From positions 62,001 through 126,000 of the forward strand of contig WOFQ01000047.1 of NCBI GenBank assembly GCA_012184525.1: a stretch of 64,000 nt of DNA, given 5' to 3'. The notes under the pieces were generated by a model. The model searched no databases, was not told the DNA's origin, and saw nothing but the letters and a program-made list of their open reading frames with translations. The DNA comes from Xenoacremonium recifei. Taxonomy: Eukaryota; Ascomycota; Sordariomycetes; Hypocreales; Nectriaceae. Shown here piece after piece: positions 47,004 to 59,221 of this stretch (position 1 is the first letter of the stretch; the number at the start of each line of letters is the position of its first letter). Position numbers and translations under genes: made by a program.

Positions 47004-48038
47004 ATGTCACAGCCATTACCACTACGTGGCGCCTATAGTTCGGTCTTCGCAGGCTGGGTGGTCCTAGCCTTGACATCAGCATCGAGCCCTCTTCTCGATA
47101 AGCCGTATACGGCCGCTACGAAGGATGCATCAGATGATGACGATCTTCGACCGAGAAAACCCAACCCAGAACAAAGATTTGCATATGACGCTTTCTGCGA
47201 CTCAATCAACACTCTTTGTATAAGCCCATATATGGCACCACCGAAACCGAAACAAATTGTGTACCTGCCGCCCTCTCAAGAACCTACATTTTGCGGGTGG
47301 CCTGGAGTTTTACATCCGGGTGGAATCGCTGGGCTTATTGATGAAATGACCGAGAGCATCTGCAGCAATCGAGTCGCCAAGATGGCTGAATTATTTCTTC
47401 AGACGTGTCCCGGTGACTGGAACGCAGGTTGGGGGACATCCTATGGGGCTCGTTTGAGAAATGCCGCTGTTGGAAAAGCAAAAGAGGCTGTTTGGAAAGT
47501 AGAGGAGGACGATGATTCGGGTGATTTGGATGATTGGGATTACTTCGATGTTGGTCAGTCAGTCCGATGGCGGTGGGAATTTGCTCTGCTTGCTGACCAC
47601 ATTGTCCGTGTTTACGACCTTCCTATTCCAAGGAATGAGATGTGTTTGTACTGGAGGATGCGTCAGTGGCAGTGGGAGGTTGGCCGCTCGACTTCACATG
47701 ATCGGATTTGGAGTTGGTTTGTTGGGCGCAAAGTTTTTCCTAAACCAACCGTAGCTCAAGGCCCGCCGGACTTCATACGACCATCGAAGTACGTATCGGC
47801 AGCAATCGCGGAACTCCGGCTCCCGTGGGAGGAGACCGAGGCAATATGCGAAAAAGTTCGGGCTTTCCTGGAAAGCATTAAAGCATTCCACCACGGTCGA
47901 GCCCTCAACGATCCCGTCACGACTTCAAAAGGGCAAGCTTGGCTTCAATCTCTAGGCAAAATCAGCATCAGAGAAGAGATTCGGGATGGATATAGTGGTG
48001 TTGAGGGCTCGAGTGTAGATCATAGAGAGGAGGCGTGA
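47004..48038 (+). CDS. Unrecognised Trp-rich protein (344 aa)
   Basis: I do not recognise a named family. The frame is intronless, starts ATGTCACAGCC at 47004 and encodes 344 residues. A hydrophobic N-terminal segment, SSVFAGWVVLALTSASS, could be a signal sequence or weak anchor. An acidic patch, ASDDDDLRP, and PxxKP motifs follow. The middle is rich in tryptophan, with KEAVWKVEEDDDSGDLDDWDYFDV and MCLYWRMRQWQWEVGR. This pattern suggests a folded helical domain rather than random translation, and codon use resembles neighbouring genes. The C-terminus is hydrophilic. It is probably a real, lineage-restricted fungal gene. Confidence 0.7.
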   Translation: MSQPLPLRGAYSSVFAGWVVLALTSASSPLLDKPYTAATKDASDDDDLRPRKPNPEQRFAYDAFCDSINTLCISPYMAPPKPKQIVYLPPSQEPTFCGWPGVLHPGGIAGLIDEMTESICSNRVAKMAELFLQTCPGDWNAGWGTSYGARLRNAAVGKAKEAVWKVEEDDDSGDLDDWDYFDVGQSVRWRWEFALLADHIVRVYDLPIPRNEMCLYWRMRQWQWEVGRSTSHDRIWSWFVGRKVFPKPTVAQGPPDFIRPSKYVSAAIAELRLPWEETEAICEKVRAFLESIKAFHHGRALNDPVTTSKGQAWLQSLGKISIREEIRDGYSGVEGSSVDHREEA

Positions 48039-48893
48039 AGAAAAGATACGGGTAGGCGCTGCACAGGGGAAGTTGTATGGTGTTGTGGCTGTCAGAGAAA
48101 CAGACAACAGAAGCAGATCATAGAAATAGACAAGCTAGGTGGCAGTGTCTCAGCGGGCACTGATCAACAGATGGTATCCTTTAGTAACCACAATACTTGT
48201 CTAATGGTGATGCACGAGGTTAAGTCATGCTCTATTCACATCCCTTTCGCAAAGAGCCACGGACACTCACTCACAAACAGTATCGACAGAAAATTCGCAC
48301 AGCAAGCAAGCACAAAGGTACTAACTACTGCTCGTAGAGCATCATCTTCATTTCCTATGAGATTCCTAGACTTCATACCCTCCAGCCCTTATTGGAGCAA
48401 CATCACGCTCCTTATCATCCAACGACCCCTCCTCGGCCGAAGCGTTGAACCACATACAAAAAAGCTCAAAGAAAATGTAAATACACATTAGCGACTAGCG
48501 CGACTCCCCTCGCTTGGGGAATTGTGTCGGTGTGGTTGAAATGACGGGCTCTCCCCTGAGTCGATGACTCGGTGAGAGCTGCCAGCGATATGTGAATGGT
48601 ATATGAACAGAGAAGACAAGAAATAGAAGAAGAAAAGGAAAAAGAAATCGGCCATCGGGGCCTTGTAAAGAGAGAAAGCGTGGTCGAGTGAGTGACGCGA
48701 ATCTGTAAGGTATTTTGAAATCATCCCCAAAACATCGTCAGGATCATGAGCAGGACATGAAGGCCCCTGTCTTCTCCTTGGTATCGCAAAACGCCGGCCC
48801 CTTTTTATCCATGTAACCATATGTACTCCTGAAGCTGCCGCCGAACGCCAGATGCTGGGTCAGCAAGACTCAGGTTCTGCATCTGCAGGGAAC
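48039..48893. other. Convergent 3' region
   Basis: Between the ends of the Trp-rich gene and the SH3 gene. A TTCTTCTATTTCTTGTC-like purine/pyrimidine tract lies at 48610-48650. No gene is supported. Confidence 0.5.
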
Positions 48894-51010
48894 CTAGTAA
48901 GCCTGACCAGGCACTGGCTTTCTATTAACGGAACCAGTGGGAGGTCCCGGGCGAGGGCCTTGTGCAGGGTTCATAGGGCTGGGTCCAGGTGGGCTGTTTC
49001 GTCGGTTCATACCGTTAGGGCTCTGAGGGCGAGGCCCGGCGGGTGATTGAGATCGAGGACCGGGGCTCATAGATCGGGGCCCCGGGCTCATAGCGCGGGG
49101 AGGACCTTGGCGAGGTCCGGCAGGGGACTGAGAACGGGGACCGGGGCTCATTGGACGAGCACCACCGGGTCGGCCAGCAGGGCTCATAGGGCGGCCCATT
49201 GGCGACTGAGGTCGGCCATTAGGGGTCATCGGGCGACCAGCCGGAGGCGGACCTTGAGGAGTCATTGGACGCTGGCCTTGAGGGTATCCAGGCCCACGGG
49301 GAGGTCCAGCACCTTTGATGGGAGGACCAGGTCGAGAGCCTTGTTGAGCAGGACGGGGCTTGACTGGACGCGTTGAAAGGCAAGTTCGGGGAACAACACC
49401 TTGTCGGGACCGGTCAAGTCGGATGCAGAGAGCCTGATATGTGGTTAGTTGATGAACTTGAAACAGCTTGCATTTTTGTAACTTACCCATCCGTCGTCGA
49501 ACTCGTGCAGGAGGCGAACAAGTTCACCAGCGCGGAGGTCAAGCTCATCTTCAAGAGTCGGCTTGAAGTCAAGCTGAACGCGGTGGACGGCGGAGTTAGC
49601 GGGACCACCAGCGGCAGCAATGGCTTCAGCACCGGCAGAGTGAGGAACAGGAGCACCGGCAGGCATAGAAGAGACACTGAACTCGGTTCCAGCAGGGCTC
49701 GGGGGGATTGCTCCAAGAGGTGGGTTCGGGAGAGTCAGGTCGAGATTCGAGGGGCCATTCTTGCGCATCGACGTCTTACGGGCTAAAGAAGCAGATCCCA
49801 CGGCGCCAGCAACAGCGGTAGCAATAACCGGAGACACATCACCAGCGAAGGGGTCCTCATAGGACCTGTCGCTGACGGGGCTCGGGGGCATCGTCGGCTG
49901 AGATCGGATGCTCTCCTCGGCGATGGGGCTCGGGACGCGCTCGGCCTGCTGGCCAAAGGGGTTGGAGGGATCGATGCTCTGGCTTGTAGACGGGCGATCC
50001 CAAGCACTGCCTCCGGGCGCACGAGCGGTAGTCGCCATAGCAGTGCCTGCAGCTGGGGTCGAGAGAGCCATGGCAGCTCCTTTGCTGTTGCGCTTCTCGA
50101 GGTTCCAGTTGGGAAGGAATTGGGTGACGGGGCGAAGGCTGATGCGAGGAGCCACGGGATCGGTTCGGACGGACATGGTGTCCATCGTGTCCATGCTCTC
50201 GGAAGCCATGACACCACCGCTCAATCCGCTGTCGATAGGGCCGCGAAGCTTCTCGTCATCCCGCACCATCTCCTCCTGTCGCGCCTGCTTTCTGCGGCGG
50301 CTGAAGGCGAGCCACACGAGAAGACCAACGACGAACAGTCCACCAAGAACACCGAACGCTATTCCGGCCTTGGTGCCAGCACTGCTTCCACCGCTAGAGC
50401 TGCTCGAGCTGCTTGTAGAGTCTGCCTCCGTAGTAGCGCTGGCGCTGAGGAGAGCTGAAGAAGTAGCATCGCCGGCAGAGGCGCTGGCGACGCTCTTGCT
50501 GAAGGTGCTGTCGTTGGTGGCTTGCGCAAGGACAGTCTCGGATACAGAAGTCTCGGCGGGTGCTCGAATGGCAGTAGGAACCGTGGATACAGAAGTCGTC
50601 TTTTTCGCATTGCTCCCAGATCCCTTCTTGCTGGACGACTCCTCGGCGGCCGATGTCGCTTCAGCCTTCTTTGCGGACGTCGTGGCCTTGACCTTCTTAG
50701 CTGCCTCGGTCGTCGCAGCCGCTGCCTTGGCCTTAGTCGTTGCCTCCTCCTTGGCGGCGGCAGCCTTTGTCGTCTTCTCGGCGGTCTTCTTCACAGTCGT
50801 GTACCCAGCAATCTCTCCCTGAAAGGTCGGCTTCATTGTCTTGTAGACAGTTTTGACCACCGCTGCCTTCAAGTCAGCCACAGCTCACTATGCGAGCAGA
50901 ACTCGTTCTCGGTAGACGGCAAGTCGGGAGAAGACCGCGCCGTGTTTACCACTTACCCATAGGATCCCTCGCATGTTTCCCGTGGAAACCTTCATCCCCG
51001 AATCCATCAT
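48894..51010 (-). CDS. Single-pass membrane protein with SH3 domain and S/T-P-rich tail (about 657 aa)
   Basis: Probably a cell-surface or cortical scaffold. Exons 50866-49487 and 49433-48894 are firm. The first exon (51010-50957, MMDSGMKVSTGNMRGILW) is my best guess, because the main frame has no ATG at its 5' end. The N-terminal part is rich in Ala, Lys and Thr, then Ser. The membrane helix is AGIAFGVLGGLFVVGLLVWLAF, followed by SRRRKQARQ as stop-transfer. A long disordered region leads to an SH3 domain, VQLDFKPTLEDELDLRAGEL...HEFDDGWALCIRLD...GVVPRTCL, split by the last intron. The tail of about 150 residues is Pro/Arg-rich with about twelve SP or TP sites in RPMSPAG- and SQSPAGPR-like repeats, candidate kinase or SH3 targets. 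The layout resembles Fus1-like fungal proteins, but orthology is not shown. Confidence 0.82.
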
Positions 51011-54000
51011 CTCTTCGGTGCAGATGCCGGTGGGATATGGGCATCTTGTCGGTCGTCGAAGTCGTTCGCAGTAGGTGCCGAAACAAATGGCAAAGAGTCG
51101 CAAGTCGGCAGCAAGCGAAAAGGAGCGGCCAAGTGTCGCGGGTCGCGGGGATATATCGCCCGGCTGTCAGTCAGCAGATGTCGCGTGGCTGGTTGTCAGG
51201 TCGGCACTGGAATGCAGGGCGGAAAAAGTCGAGGGCGGGCGGAGTGAAGAATGTATATATGGGAGACTATCGAGGCGAGCGGAGCGTTGCTAGGAGGGCG
51301 AACGGCAATGTCTCAGATCCCAATGCGGACGACTTGGCGGGCGAAAGAATGAATGGACGGAACGGAGCGCAGGCTTTCCTTGTTGGACCAGGTGCCAAAC
51401 GGATTCAAGAGAGAGACAGTTGAAGCAGGTAAGATCGCACGCGACTCTGGGGTTTTGATTCAGCACCGAGGCTTCACGGACAACGAGGAAGACGAAAGGG
51501 CAGAGCGGTTTTGCAAAAACACGGCGGCCCGGAAGGAGGGAGAAAAGAACGGACGAACTGACACGGGCAACGACGATGGAAACGAAGTGCGGCCGTGAAG
51601 GAGCAGTTCAAGAGAGCTGAGGGAAGGGAAGAGGAGGGGGAGGGTGGAGGTGAAGGGTGAGGGTGAGGGTGAAAGCGAAGGGTGAGATGGAAGGTGAGGA
51701 GGAGATGGAGTGGGTGGTTGCCCGACACTGACACTGGACCACTGGCTTCAGGCCCCAGGCTGCTAGAAGGATGGAAGCCAGGGGGTGCGAGCCCACTGGA
51801 CACACGCTAAAACGTCAAACCCGTTCAGCTGGGCTGTGGCTTGGTGCTAGCTTGGCAGTGCAGGCTCGTGTTTAGCCGGCATGCTGCACAATTTCTCGTG
51901 AAGCGCGCATAAGGCCGCTCATTTGCACATCCCATCAGATGAAGATCAGCAGAGGCACAACGGCGAACCAGCAGCGCGCGCGTGTCGCCAATCAGCTTAC
52001 AGCTACAGGGGTCAAGGGTGCTGTGGAGAAGGCCCCCGGGCGGGATCTGCCAGGGACGAGCCCGCTGTGATTGGCCCCCAGCGCCCACTGAAATTTGGTT
52101 AGCCAGGAACCGTTGCCTCCAGCGACCAATTGCGGCGCCGTGGCTGGAGTCTCGAGCGATCCCAACACCAAAGCTCCCCTTTTCCCACGTTTCCCTTCCA
52201 GCCCTGCCCTGCTATCGAATGTCGGCCCAGCAGGAGCAGCAGGGACGCAGCAATATTTGCGCCCTCGCCCCGGCCTCGCCAGCTACCTGGTTCGGCAATG
52301 CTGGAGGGACGCTCGGTCGACAAGAACAGAACTATCGAGAATATTTTTCTGATCCAGGCACTGTCTCTGATCAGAGTACCTAGTACATGTACGTATCGCT
52401 GTCTTGTGTCATTGTCGTTGCTTTTGTCCAGCCGTTGGCCCAAGCTCCACCTCTTTATGCTTGACATAACTTGCCGTGCGCATATGCATGTCTTGCGAGT
52501 ATTCTTAGAAGCAACGTGACTCTTGCGACTTTCCACCGCTTCGGCAGGAGCCAGCGGCTTGCGCCTGCATGCATGCGCACTAACAATAATGAAGAATCGC
52601 CCACCCAGGAAGCTCGTCAAGTTATGCTTCTTCATTCATCACCAACAACATTCATCCATCAAACTCAGCCTCTCATCCCCTGCATTCTGCAATCCTCACC
52701 CGACCCTTCATCACCCACGAGCTGTTCCCATGCTTCAGCCATGACCTCATCCCAGCGCTTGGCTCTTCAGCCGCACTCCCTCTCATCACAGATAACACAA
52801 ATCTTCCAATTCGTCTTCCAACCCCCATCCTGACGCCATCGCAGGGACGCAACCATGATTTAGACGCCACGGGTCGGACTCACGAGGCTAGCCAGGGGAT
52901 GAAACACGAACCCCGGTCTGTGCCTCTGCCGATCCTTTCCCCCCTCCCCTCCGCCGCCCACCCTGACGGCCTCGTCTTTCCTGCCCGGGCTTGGCCTGCC
53001 GACTTGTTCGTTCTCGCGAGAATCGCCCGCGAGAATCACCCAACTCGCGAGGCTCTGGAATTTCGCGCAGAATGTGGGCACGCGATGATGGACGGCGCGG
53101 GCTGTATCATCGTGACACACTGACCAAGGCAGCGGACGAGGCTTGCATAACGGGCCATGATCGACGGGCCCGTCCGATCTGACCGCTTGGATGGATGGTT
53201 GGCCGCAGCTTAGGCCTCGATACTCGGGAGAAATGGGCGCTTGACAGTGACGGACACGTTGTGGTGTCGTACCCTCGGTCAGTTGTCACACCCTCATCAC
53301 AATTCTCCATGTCTCGCTGCCCCGACTGTGTCTCGCTCTGTGAACGCCTGACGTCACGGATTGGTTCTGTCTTGCCCAGGCTGCATAAAAGTCGCAGATG
53401 CTTTCATCTCCCTCCAGGCGCGCTAGAGCTGCCAAACCTGGTCATTTGCAGCCCCGGTCACTGCAATCTCATGTTCTCGACAATATCCCAAGGCTACCAG
53501 AAAACCAGCGCCGGTGTTTCGGCACAGCTGGGTAAGGCCCTGACGGCACACCGACGACCAGCTCACACAAGGATCCGTTGAACTTGGACTTCACTCCGAA
53601 GCATCCAGCATTTCCGGGGAGGCCTCACTAATAACGGCTTTTGCGCTTCAGGCTTTGTCAAACAACGAGGCGACACTGGAAACAGCGGCTACTCAGCCTC
53701 GTGCCCCTCCATTCTGAATTTCATCTTCAACCCCGGTCACTGAATCTTCTCATGGTCTGTTCTGAGTTTTCGGAGCCCTCCGTGTACTCTGTACTATTGC
53801 ACACGAAGACCAGCAGTGACAACGGTTTCTAATGTCATTGCAAGTCCAGTGGTGATACCCACCTGGGGGTGAGTGAGGTGTCTGAGTGAGAACGCGCTCT
53901 GTCCCTTGAGACAGGACAAGTGGCCGAGACCTTCCAGCAATGTCTCAATCCTACGTCCGCTCAGCCGTATTGACTCAATACACATAAACAAACAGAAACT

Positions 54001-54753
54001 ATGGGAAATTTTGCCAATTGATCTTCTAAACCGAACCGATCTTCCATTTACATGTCCACTAGATCCAATCTCGCGATCGTTCTCTCGGCCCTTCCAAAAG
54101 ATGTCTGTCTCTTTGGAAAAAGCAAAAGGAGATGTATTGAGGCAAACCCCATCTCATAATCGAAACCGACCCCCACGATCACCATCTAGAATGACTACGC
54201 AAATGTCCACCCGGCAAAACAAGTGAGCCTTCTGATGTATCTACCTGTCATGTGCTTGACTCCATTGAAGCTACCATCATCAAAAAGGTAGGAGCCAGAC
54301 GGATTCATAAGCATCCAATCTTTACTGCGGAGTAAGCCTCGCCAATCTCGCGTCTTCACCTTTCTATACAATCGTCCTCTACAAGTAGATCTACAAATCC
54401 ATGCGCCAACGTAAGCCGGCCTCGACGATCCGCAGATCAAGGTCCAACCCGGCCGACACGGACGGAGGACTCTCCACTTTAACTCGGCCTTCGGACCTCT
54501 CCCCACACCGGGCTTCGGGCACTGGCTTAATCAGCTGCCGGAGAGGAAACTCCACTCCGGACTACCGCCGCCTGTGATATCACACTGATTTAATGGCCCG
54601 GGTCTAGCTGCAATTGACTTCGCTTGAGCCTCGAGAAGTATAAGTGCTGATGTGCCCGTCTGACGTCTTCGCTCGTCGAACGGAGCGGAAGCTGCTTTTG
54701 CAAGTTCAACCATCCCGTCTCCTGAGAATTGACCGTCTGTCTACACAGCAAAT
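51011..54753. other. Gene-free stretch of 3.7 kb
   Basis: No supported gene on either strand; frames up to about 178 codons (minus strand 52099-52635) have no family feature. The part next to 51010 is presumably the promoter and leader of the SH3 gene and is purine-rich on the plus strand, with a G-run cluster at 51621-51684. From 53400 to 54700 there are only short frames. The last 100 bases are the promoter and leader of the DUF1295-type gene. Confidence 0.55.
51621..51684 (+). repeat. G-run cluster with GGGTGA units
   Basis: Within a long purine tract, GGGTGA is repeated in tandem at about 51655-51672, preceded by GGGGG and GGG runs and followed by another GGG. At least four runs of three or more G with short spacers lie within 65 bases, so a G-quadruplex is possible on the plus strand, the non-coding side upstream of the SH3 gene. 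Confidence 0.6.
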
Positions 54754-55554
54754 ATGGCGGACAAAACTTCCAAGAAGCGCGATCTCATCAATCGCGGCGA
54801 TAAATCACCTAATCCTGCGGGCACACTCACATTCTTAGGCCTCCGTGCCCTTGATCCCCTCCTGCAATACAACCTCTTGGCCGGCTCCGGCGCCGCCCTC
54901 CTCAGCAACCTCGGCATCGCCACCATCACCTCCCCCGCCGCGCTCCAAACCGGCATTGCCCCCCTCGACGCCTTACAACTCCCAGCACCACACCTACTCA
55001 TCCTCGCCATGGCCGTCGGCTCATCCCTCAAGCAGAGCTTCTGGCTGCTCAAACTCGCAGGCGAATCCCTCCCGCCAGGCGCCGCAACAGCCGTGGCCGG
55101 GTACAACACCGTTGTGAACAGTGCAAACACGCTGTTGTTCCTCGCTGCGGCGACGAGCTCGCTGTCCGCGCCGTGCATTCCGGGAACGACATTGCCGTAT
55201 CCGCTAGTTGTTGGAGCGGCGCTGTATGTCGTGGGCATGGCGCTGGAGACAGGCGCGGAGGCCCAGAGGAAGCGGTTTAAGGATGATGCGGCGAATAAGG
55301 GCAAGGTGATGCGCGAGGGGTTGTGGAAGTGGGCGAGGCATATCAACTATGGCGGGTATGCGCTGTGGAGGGGTGCGTATTGTATGGCGGCGAGTGGTGT
55401 TGTGGGTGGGTTGGTGATGGGAGGTTTCCAAGCATTCGATTTTGTGACGAGGGCTGTGCCGGTGCTGGATGAGTATTGCGGGAAGCGGTATGGTGAGCAG
55501 TGGGTGAAGTTTAAGAAGGATGTGAAGTGGGTGATTCTGCCGGGTGTCTATTAG
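54754..55554 (+). CDS. DUF1295/steroid-reductase-like membrane protein (266 aa)
   Basis: Integral membrane protein of the DUF1295 family, which shares its C-terminal core with isoprenylcysteine methyltransferases and steroid 5-alpha reductases; the reaction is unknown. Intronless from ATG 54754. Hydrophobic segments include LLAGSGAALLSNLGIATI, LLILAMAVG, TLLFLAAATSS and YPLVVGAALYVVGMALE. The conserved C-terminal signature reads GLWKWARHINYGGYALWRG, where many relatives have RHPNY, and ends with YCGKRYGEQWVKFKKDVKW and ILPGVY. The N-terminal TSKKRDLINRGDKSPNP is typical of fungal members. DNA composition shifts to C-rich codons in the first half. Good family call, no specific function. Confidence 0.85.
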   Translation: MADKTSKKRDLINRGDKSPNPAGTLTFLGLRALDPLLQYNLLAGSGAALLSNLGIATITSPAALQTGIAPLDALQLPAPHLLILAMAVGSSLKQSFWLLKLAGESLPPGAATAVAGYNTVVNSANTLLFLAAATSSLSAPCIPGTTLPYPLVVGAALYVVGMALETGAEAQRKRFKDDAANKGKVMREGLWKWARHINYGGYALWRGAYCMAASGVVGGLVMGGFQAFDFVTRAVPVLDEYCGKRYGEQWVKFKKDVKWVILPGVY

Positions 55555-55859
55555 GAGGCTGAGGTTGGGATGAAAGGACTTCCCAGCTTGGAAATCGGGG
55601 CTGTACTATACACGCATCTGTACAAGTATCACGTCTGTTTGAGGACTATATAGTTTCTTGTTTTGTCTTGTAATTCATATCCTGTAATCAACTCTCGGTA
55701 TCTGGTCTCTGTCTCTATGTGTAACAAATCCGCCACCCATACATTTCTGCTCCCTCTTTGCTCTATACAACCCAACGCTAATCATGACAAGCGAGGCAAA
55801 CGCTCAATGCTGAGAAGATGCTCCGGGTATAATGCACAATCCACATATCCAACTCCCAC

Positions 55860-57610
55860 TTACATCGAGTCTTCCATCTGCCGACTCCTCGCCTTTGTCC
55901 AGCTGTCCTTGTCCAGTTTTCCGCCCTGGCTCTCCAGGCCCATCCCTCGCTCAACCCATTCCTTGCTCTCCATGTGTCGTAGTCGACTCAACGCTCGGGC
56001 AAAGGCAAAAGCTTCTTCCGAACCAGCAAAGAGATTCGAATCCTTGAGAGCATCGACGTTGTGTTCGAGATCTTCTGACACTTCGGTTCCATCAGGCGCC
56101 TTTCCGTCTTTGTATCCCTGAGCTAGTAGGCTCTCGGCAATCTCGTCTCGAGAAACAAAGAGTTCTGTCAAGGGCTTCTCAGTTGTGAGGACCAGCTTAG
56201 CATTACCCTCATACACAGCGTCGATGAAAGTAATAAATCGACGTGCCAAGTCGCGCTGTTGGTGGTTCATCCCAGGGATGTCCGTGACAATGAAGGCCTC
56301 ATATGCACGGACGAGCTCCAAATAGTCCGCCGCAGACTTGGGCTGGCGAATCAGCTCGTCAAAGGTGAACCATGCACATCTACCGCTCACACGAGGGACG
56401 TAAATCTCTCGACCCCAGACCTTTTGGATCTCAGGCCGAGGGTCGAATTGATCTGGGTCGCCCAGGAAGCGGAACCACTTCTCCGCGTGAGTGTTGGCGT
56501 GGCTGTCGAGTGAGGTGTGGTAAACTCCCGACGGCGGACGAGGAATTTTACGGTAATCCGTAGGCGAGTCAAGGTTGATTACGTGTAGGCGATTCTTCAG
56601 AAGCTCGATGGCTGGGATAAAAGACTCTCGCTGAATGCCGTTCTTATACAGCTCATCAGGATGTCGATTCGAGGTCGTGATCAAAACCACACCGTGTGCC
56701 ATGAGCGCTTCCAGCAATCTACGTCAACATTAGTTCTGTCCGTACACACAAAACTCGTAAGTTCACTCACCTTCGAAGAATCATTGCATCTGCCACATCC
56801 GTACATTGAAACTCGTCAAAGCACAACACATTGCCCTGCTGTGCAATGTCTGCGGCAATATACGGCACGCCATCAACGTCGCTGCCGTGCTCCATCTTGA
56901 TGCGGTGCAACCTCTTGTGAACATCCTGCATGAAGTTGTGAAAGTGAATCCTGGTTTTGGTCTTGACCGAAGCCGGCAGGGTATCATAGAACAGGTCCAT
57001 CAGCATCGTCTTGCCGCTGCCGACGTCGCCGTAGAGGTACAGGCCTCGGGGGAGGTTGTGAGGGATCCCACCGATCGCGGCTTTGGTGGGTTTGCTGCTG
57101 CTGAACAGAGACGACAGCATCGACTTCCTTGCGGGTTTTAGGGACTCGAGACTCGGGTGTTCGACCGGTGAGGCATCGTATTTGCGCAGCTCGCCGTGGA
57201 GGTTCTGGAGGTTCTCGATGATACCTGGGCCTGGTCAGCGGATGTTCGATGTCTCTACCTCTCTGTAAGTGCTCACCTCTCTGGTGCTCATCGTTTCGTA
57301 GTTTTCCCTCCTCGACCCGCCTATCGTACTCTTGAATTGGGCCATGATGGGGCTCCGTCTGCGTCTTTGTCGCAGTCGCCGTGGCCGCCGTTGCGAATGC
57401 TCGAGGGTTTGAGGAGGGCAATTGAGGCGTTTGGCAGGCCCTCGCGTCAAAGCATGGCCTTTGTGCGCGACAAGATCGCCTCAAAGCCAGCGTCGGCGGT
57501 GCTGCGCTCGTCCGGAGAGATCTCGCATATTGCCCGCCACTCGATATCCGGCCGGAGGAGAGAACCGGCAGCGGCCGATGCGGCACCCGACACCGTGCGC
57601 CCGCGCGCAT
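55860..57610 (-). CDS. AFG1: Mitochondrial AAA-type ATPase Afg1/LACE1-like (548 aa)
   Basis: P-loop ATPase of the AFG1 family, an inner-membrane factor in turnover of cytochrome-oxidase and other respiratory subunits. Exons are 57610-57277, 57224-56771 and 56718-55860, all in frame. The N-terminus (MRAGARCRVPHRPLPVL, then RSLRTSAAPPTLALRRS) is basic and lacks acidic residues, a mitochondrial presequence. GPIQEYDRRVEEGKLRNDEHQ precedes the core. Walker A is YGDVGSGKTML, Walker B is NVLCFDEFQCTDVADA, and sensor-like VVLITTSNRHPDELY follows. The end of the fold contains CAWFTFDELIRQPKSAADYLE, DIPGMNHQQRDLARRFITFIDAVYE and LVLTTE, all typical. Length fits. It is divergent to the GH128 gene. Confidence 0.94.
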
Positions 57611-59221
57611 TGTATGTTCGTGAAGGCTTCAGATGCTGCAGAACGCAGTCGCTGTCGCAGGAGAGTGTGCAATCGATCGGAGGAAAATTGCGAGGCGTGT
57701 CTTGTCTTGAAGCAGCGCCATGGAGAAAGCCCGCGAACTCGGGTTCTGTTGACGGGATGGCGGGATGACGCCTGTGGGCCGGGTTTAGAAGTTGATTCCG
57801 GGGTCAAAAGATTCCAACCCGAGGCCTGCCGACAATTGGCGCCCGGTGATTAAGCGCCCTGGCATTGGTCCGCTGGGATCCGCTAACGGCATCTTGTGAT
57901 CTGTAAGTGGTCATCTGGCCTACCCTGTACTGGAATATTCGAGAATGCGTTGATAATACTAAGAACGAATGCTCTCATAAGCTGAAGATCGTGTCCATAG
58001 AATTTGAACCATGTTGTGTGCGACGGAAACATGGGGTGTTAATTATAACCATTGGGTCACTTTTGCATACTATTTCATAGAATTTTTAGACCTCCACGAG
58101 ACTGTTTTAGCGGTTAGTTTCACACCAATTTCAGACCCATGCAAGGCCATCCGATACCTTACAAGGATTGACTTTCCCTGTCCTCCGCCATGTGCTGTGA
58201 TCAACATGCCAGCTTTCGGGAACTCCTGGCGGAGACTCGCAATCGTGCGGATGGCCATCACGTGACGGGAACAGCATGACTTGGGAACTTCTCATCCATC
58301 ATGAGGTTCGAGAAGTCGAAATTGTCATATACTAGGAATGAGATGGTCTCTCAGAGATGGAAAGTCAGTGCGAAAAGGGAAAATCATAGAATCGCCTTTT
58401 TTGCTGCCTAAGGGATAATCTACTTAGCACATCTCAAGTTAAATATGCATGGGTTGAGGCAAAGCCAACCATAGGGTGATGAATATGTTTCCAGCTACAG
58501 ATTTGAGTGCTGGTTCCAGTTAGCCAAATTGCCAAAAGTACGACCGCAATGAGTCTTTTTCCAGGGTGTCACTCGATCCTAGGTCTCGAACAGTCCAACC
58601 AGGGGTTCAAAAGTCTTTAATGGTGCCCCAAATAAAAGCCAGGATCCTTCGGCTTACGCCCTAGTCTGTCTGCTTTGGTACTGATTTAATCTATATCATA
58701 CACTATCAATCAAATCAGATTGACTGTTACAATGAGTGAACCAAAACTAGTGCTGATTTCTTTTCTTCCAAGCTTGGCGTTATGGAGAAGGAGCCCTTGA
58801 TGGTATACCGAGCCACGTTTTGATCAACATGATTGCTCCGTTGGCGTGCCGACATTTCCTATCAAGGAAACTAAATCGCGGACCGGGGTCTACCGGCTTC
58901 TTGATTAAGTTGAATGCAACAGTGGGGAGAAAGAATTTAACAACAGACAGGGCTGATTTCTATTCTGTGGTAGCGCCGGGGTATATAGACACCTTCCTCA
59001 ACTGAGTGACATTCAATTAACTACCACTATATTGATCTCCTGATCTGTTTTAGTCTGCAAACACACGTGGTGTATTTGATTGATGGAACGTTGACGGTTG
59101 AGTTCAGCGGCGCAGCATAAAGATAAATTATCATGCCGTCGCTTCTCCTATGAATCCAATGGCTCATTGCTCACCATCTGTCTCATTCTGTGTATGAATT
59201 ACTCGGCCACATCGTTTGAAA
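57611..59221. promoter_or_regulatory. Divergent region between AFG1 and GH128 genes
   Basis: 1.6 kb, GC-rich near AFG1 and AT-rich from about 57950 onward. It must contain both promoters. No coding frame above about 85 codons with family features is seen. Confidence 0.5.

Noticed and set aside
49908..50822. Plus-strand open frame of 304 codons
   Set aside because: Antisense shadow of the SH3 protein gene; its Leu/Ala/Val runs mirror the Ala/Lys/Thr/Ser codons of the real strand.
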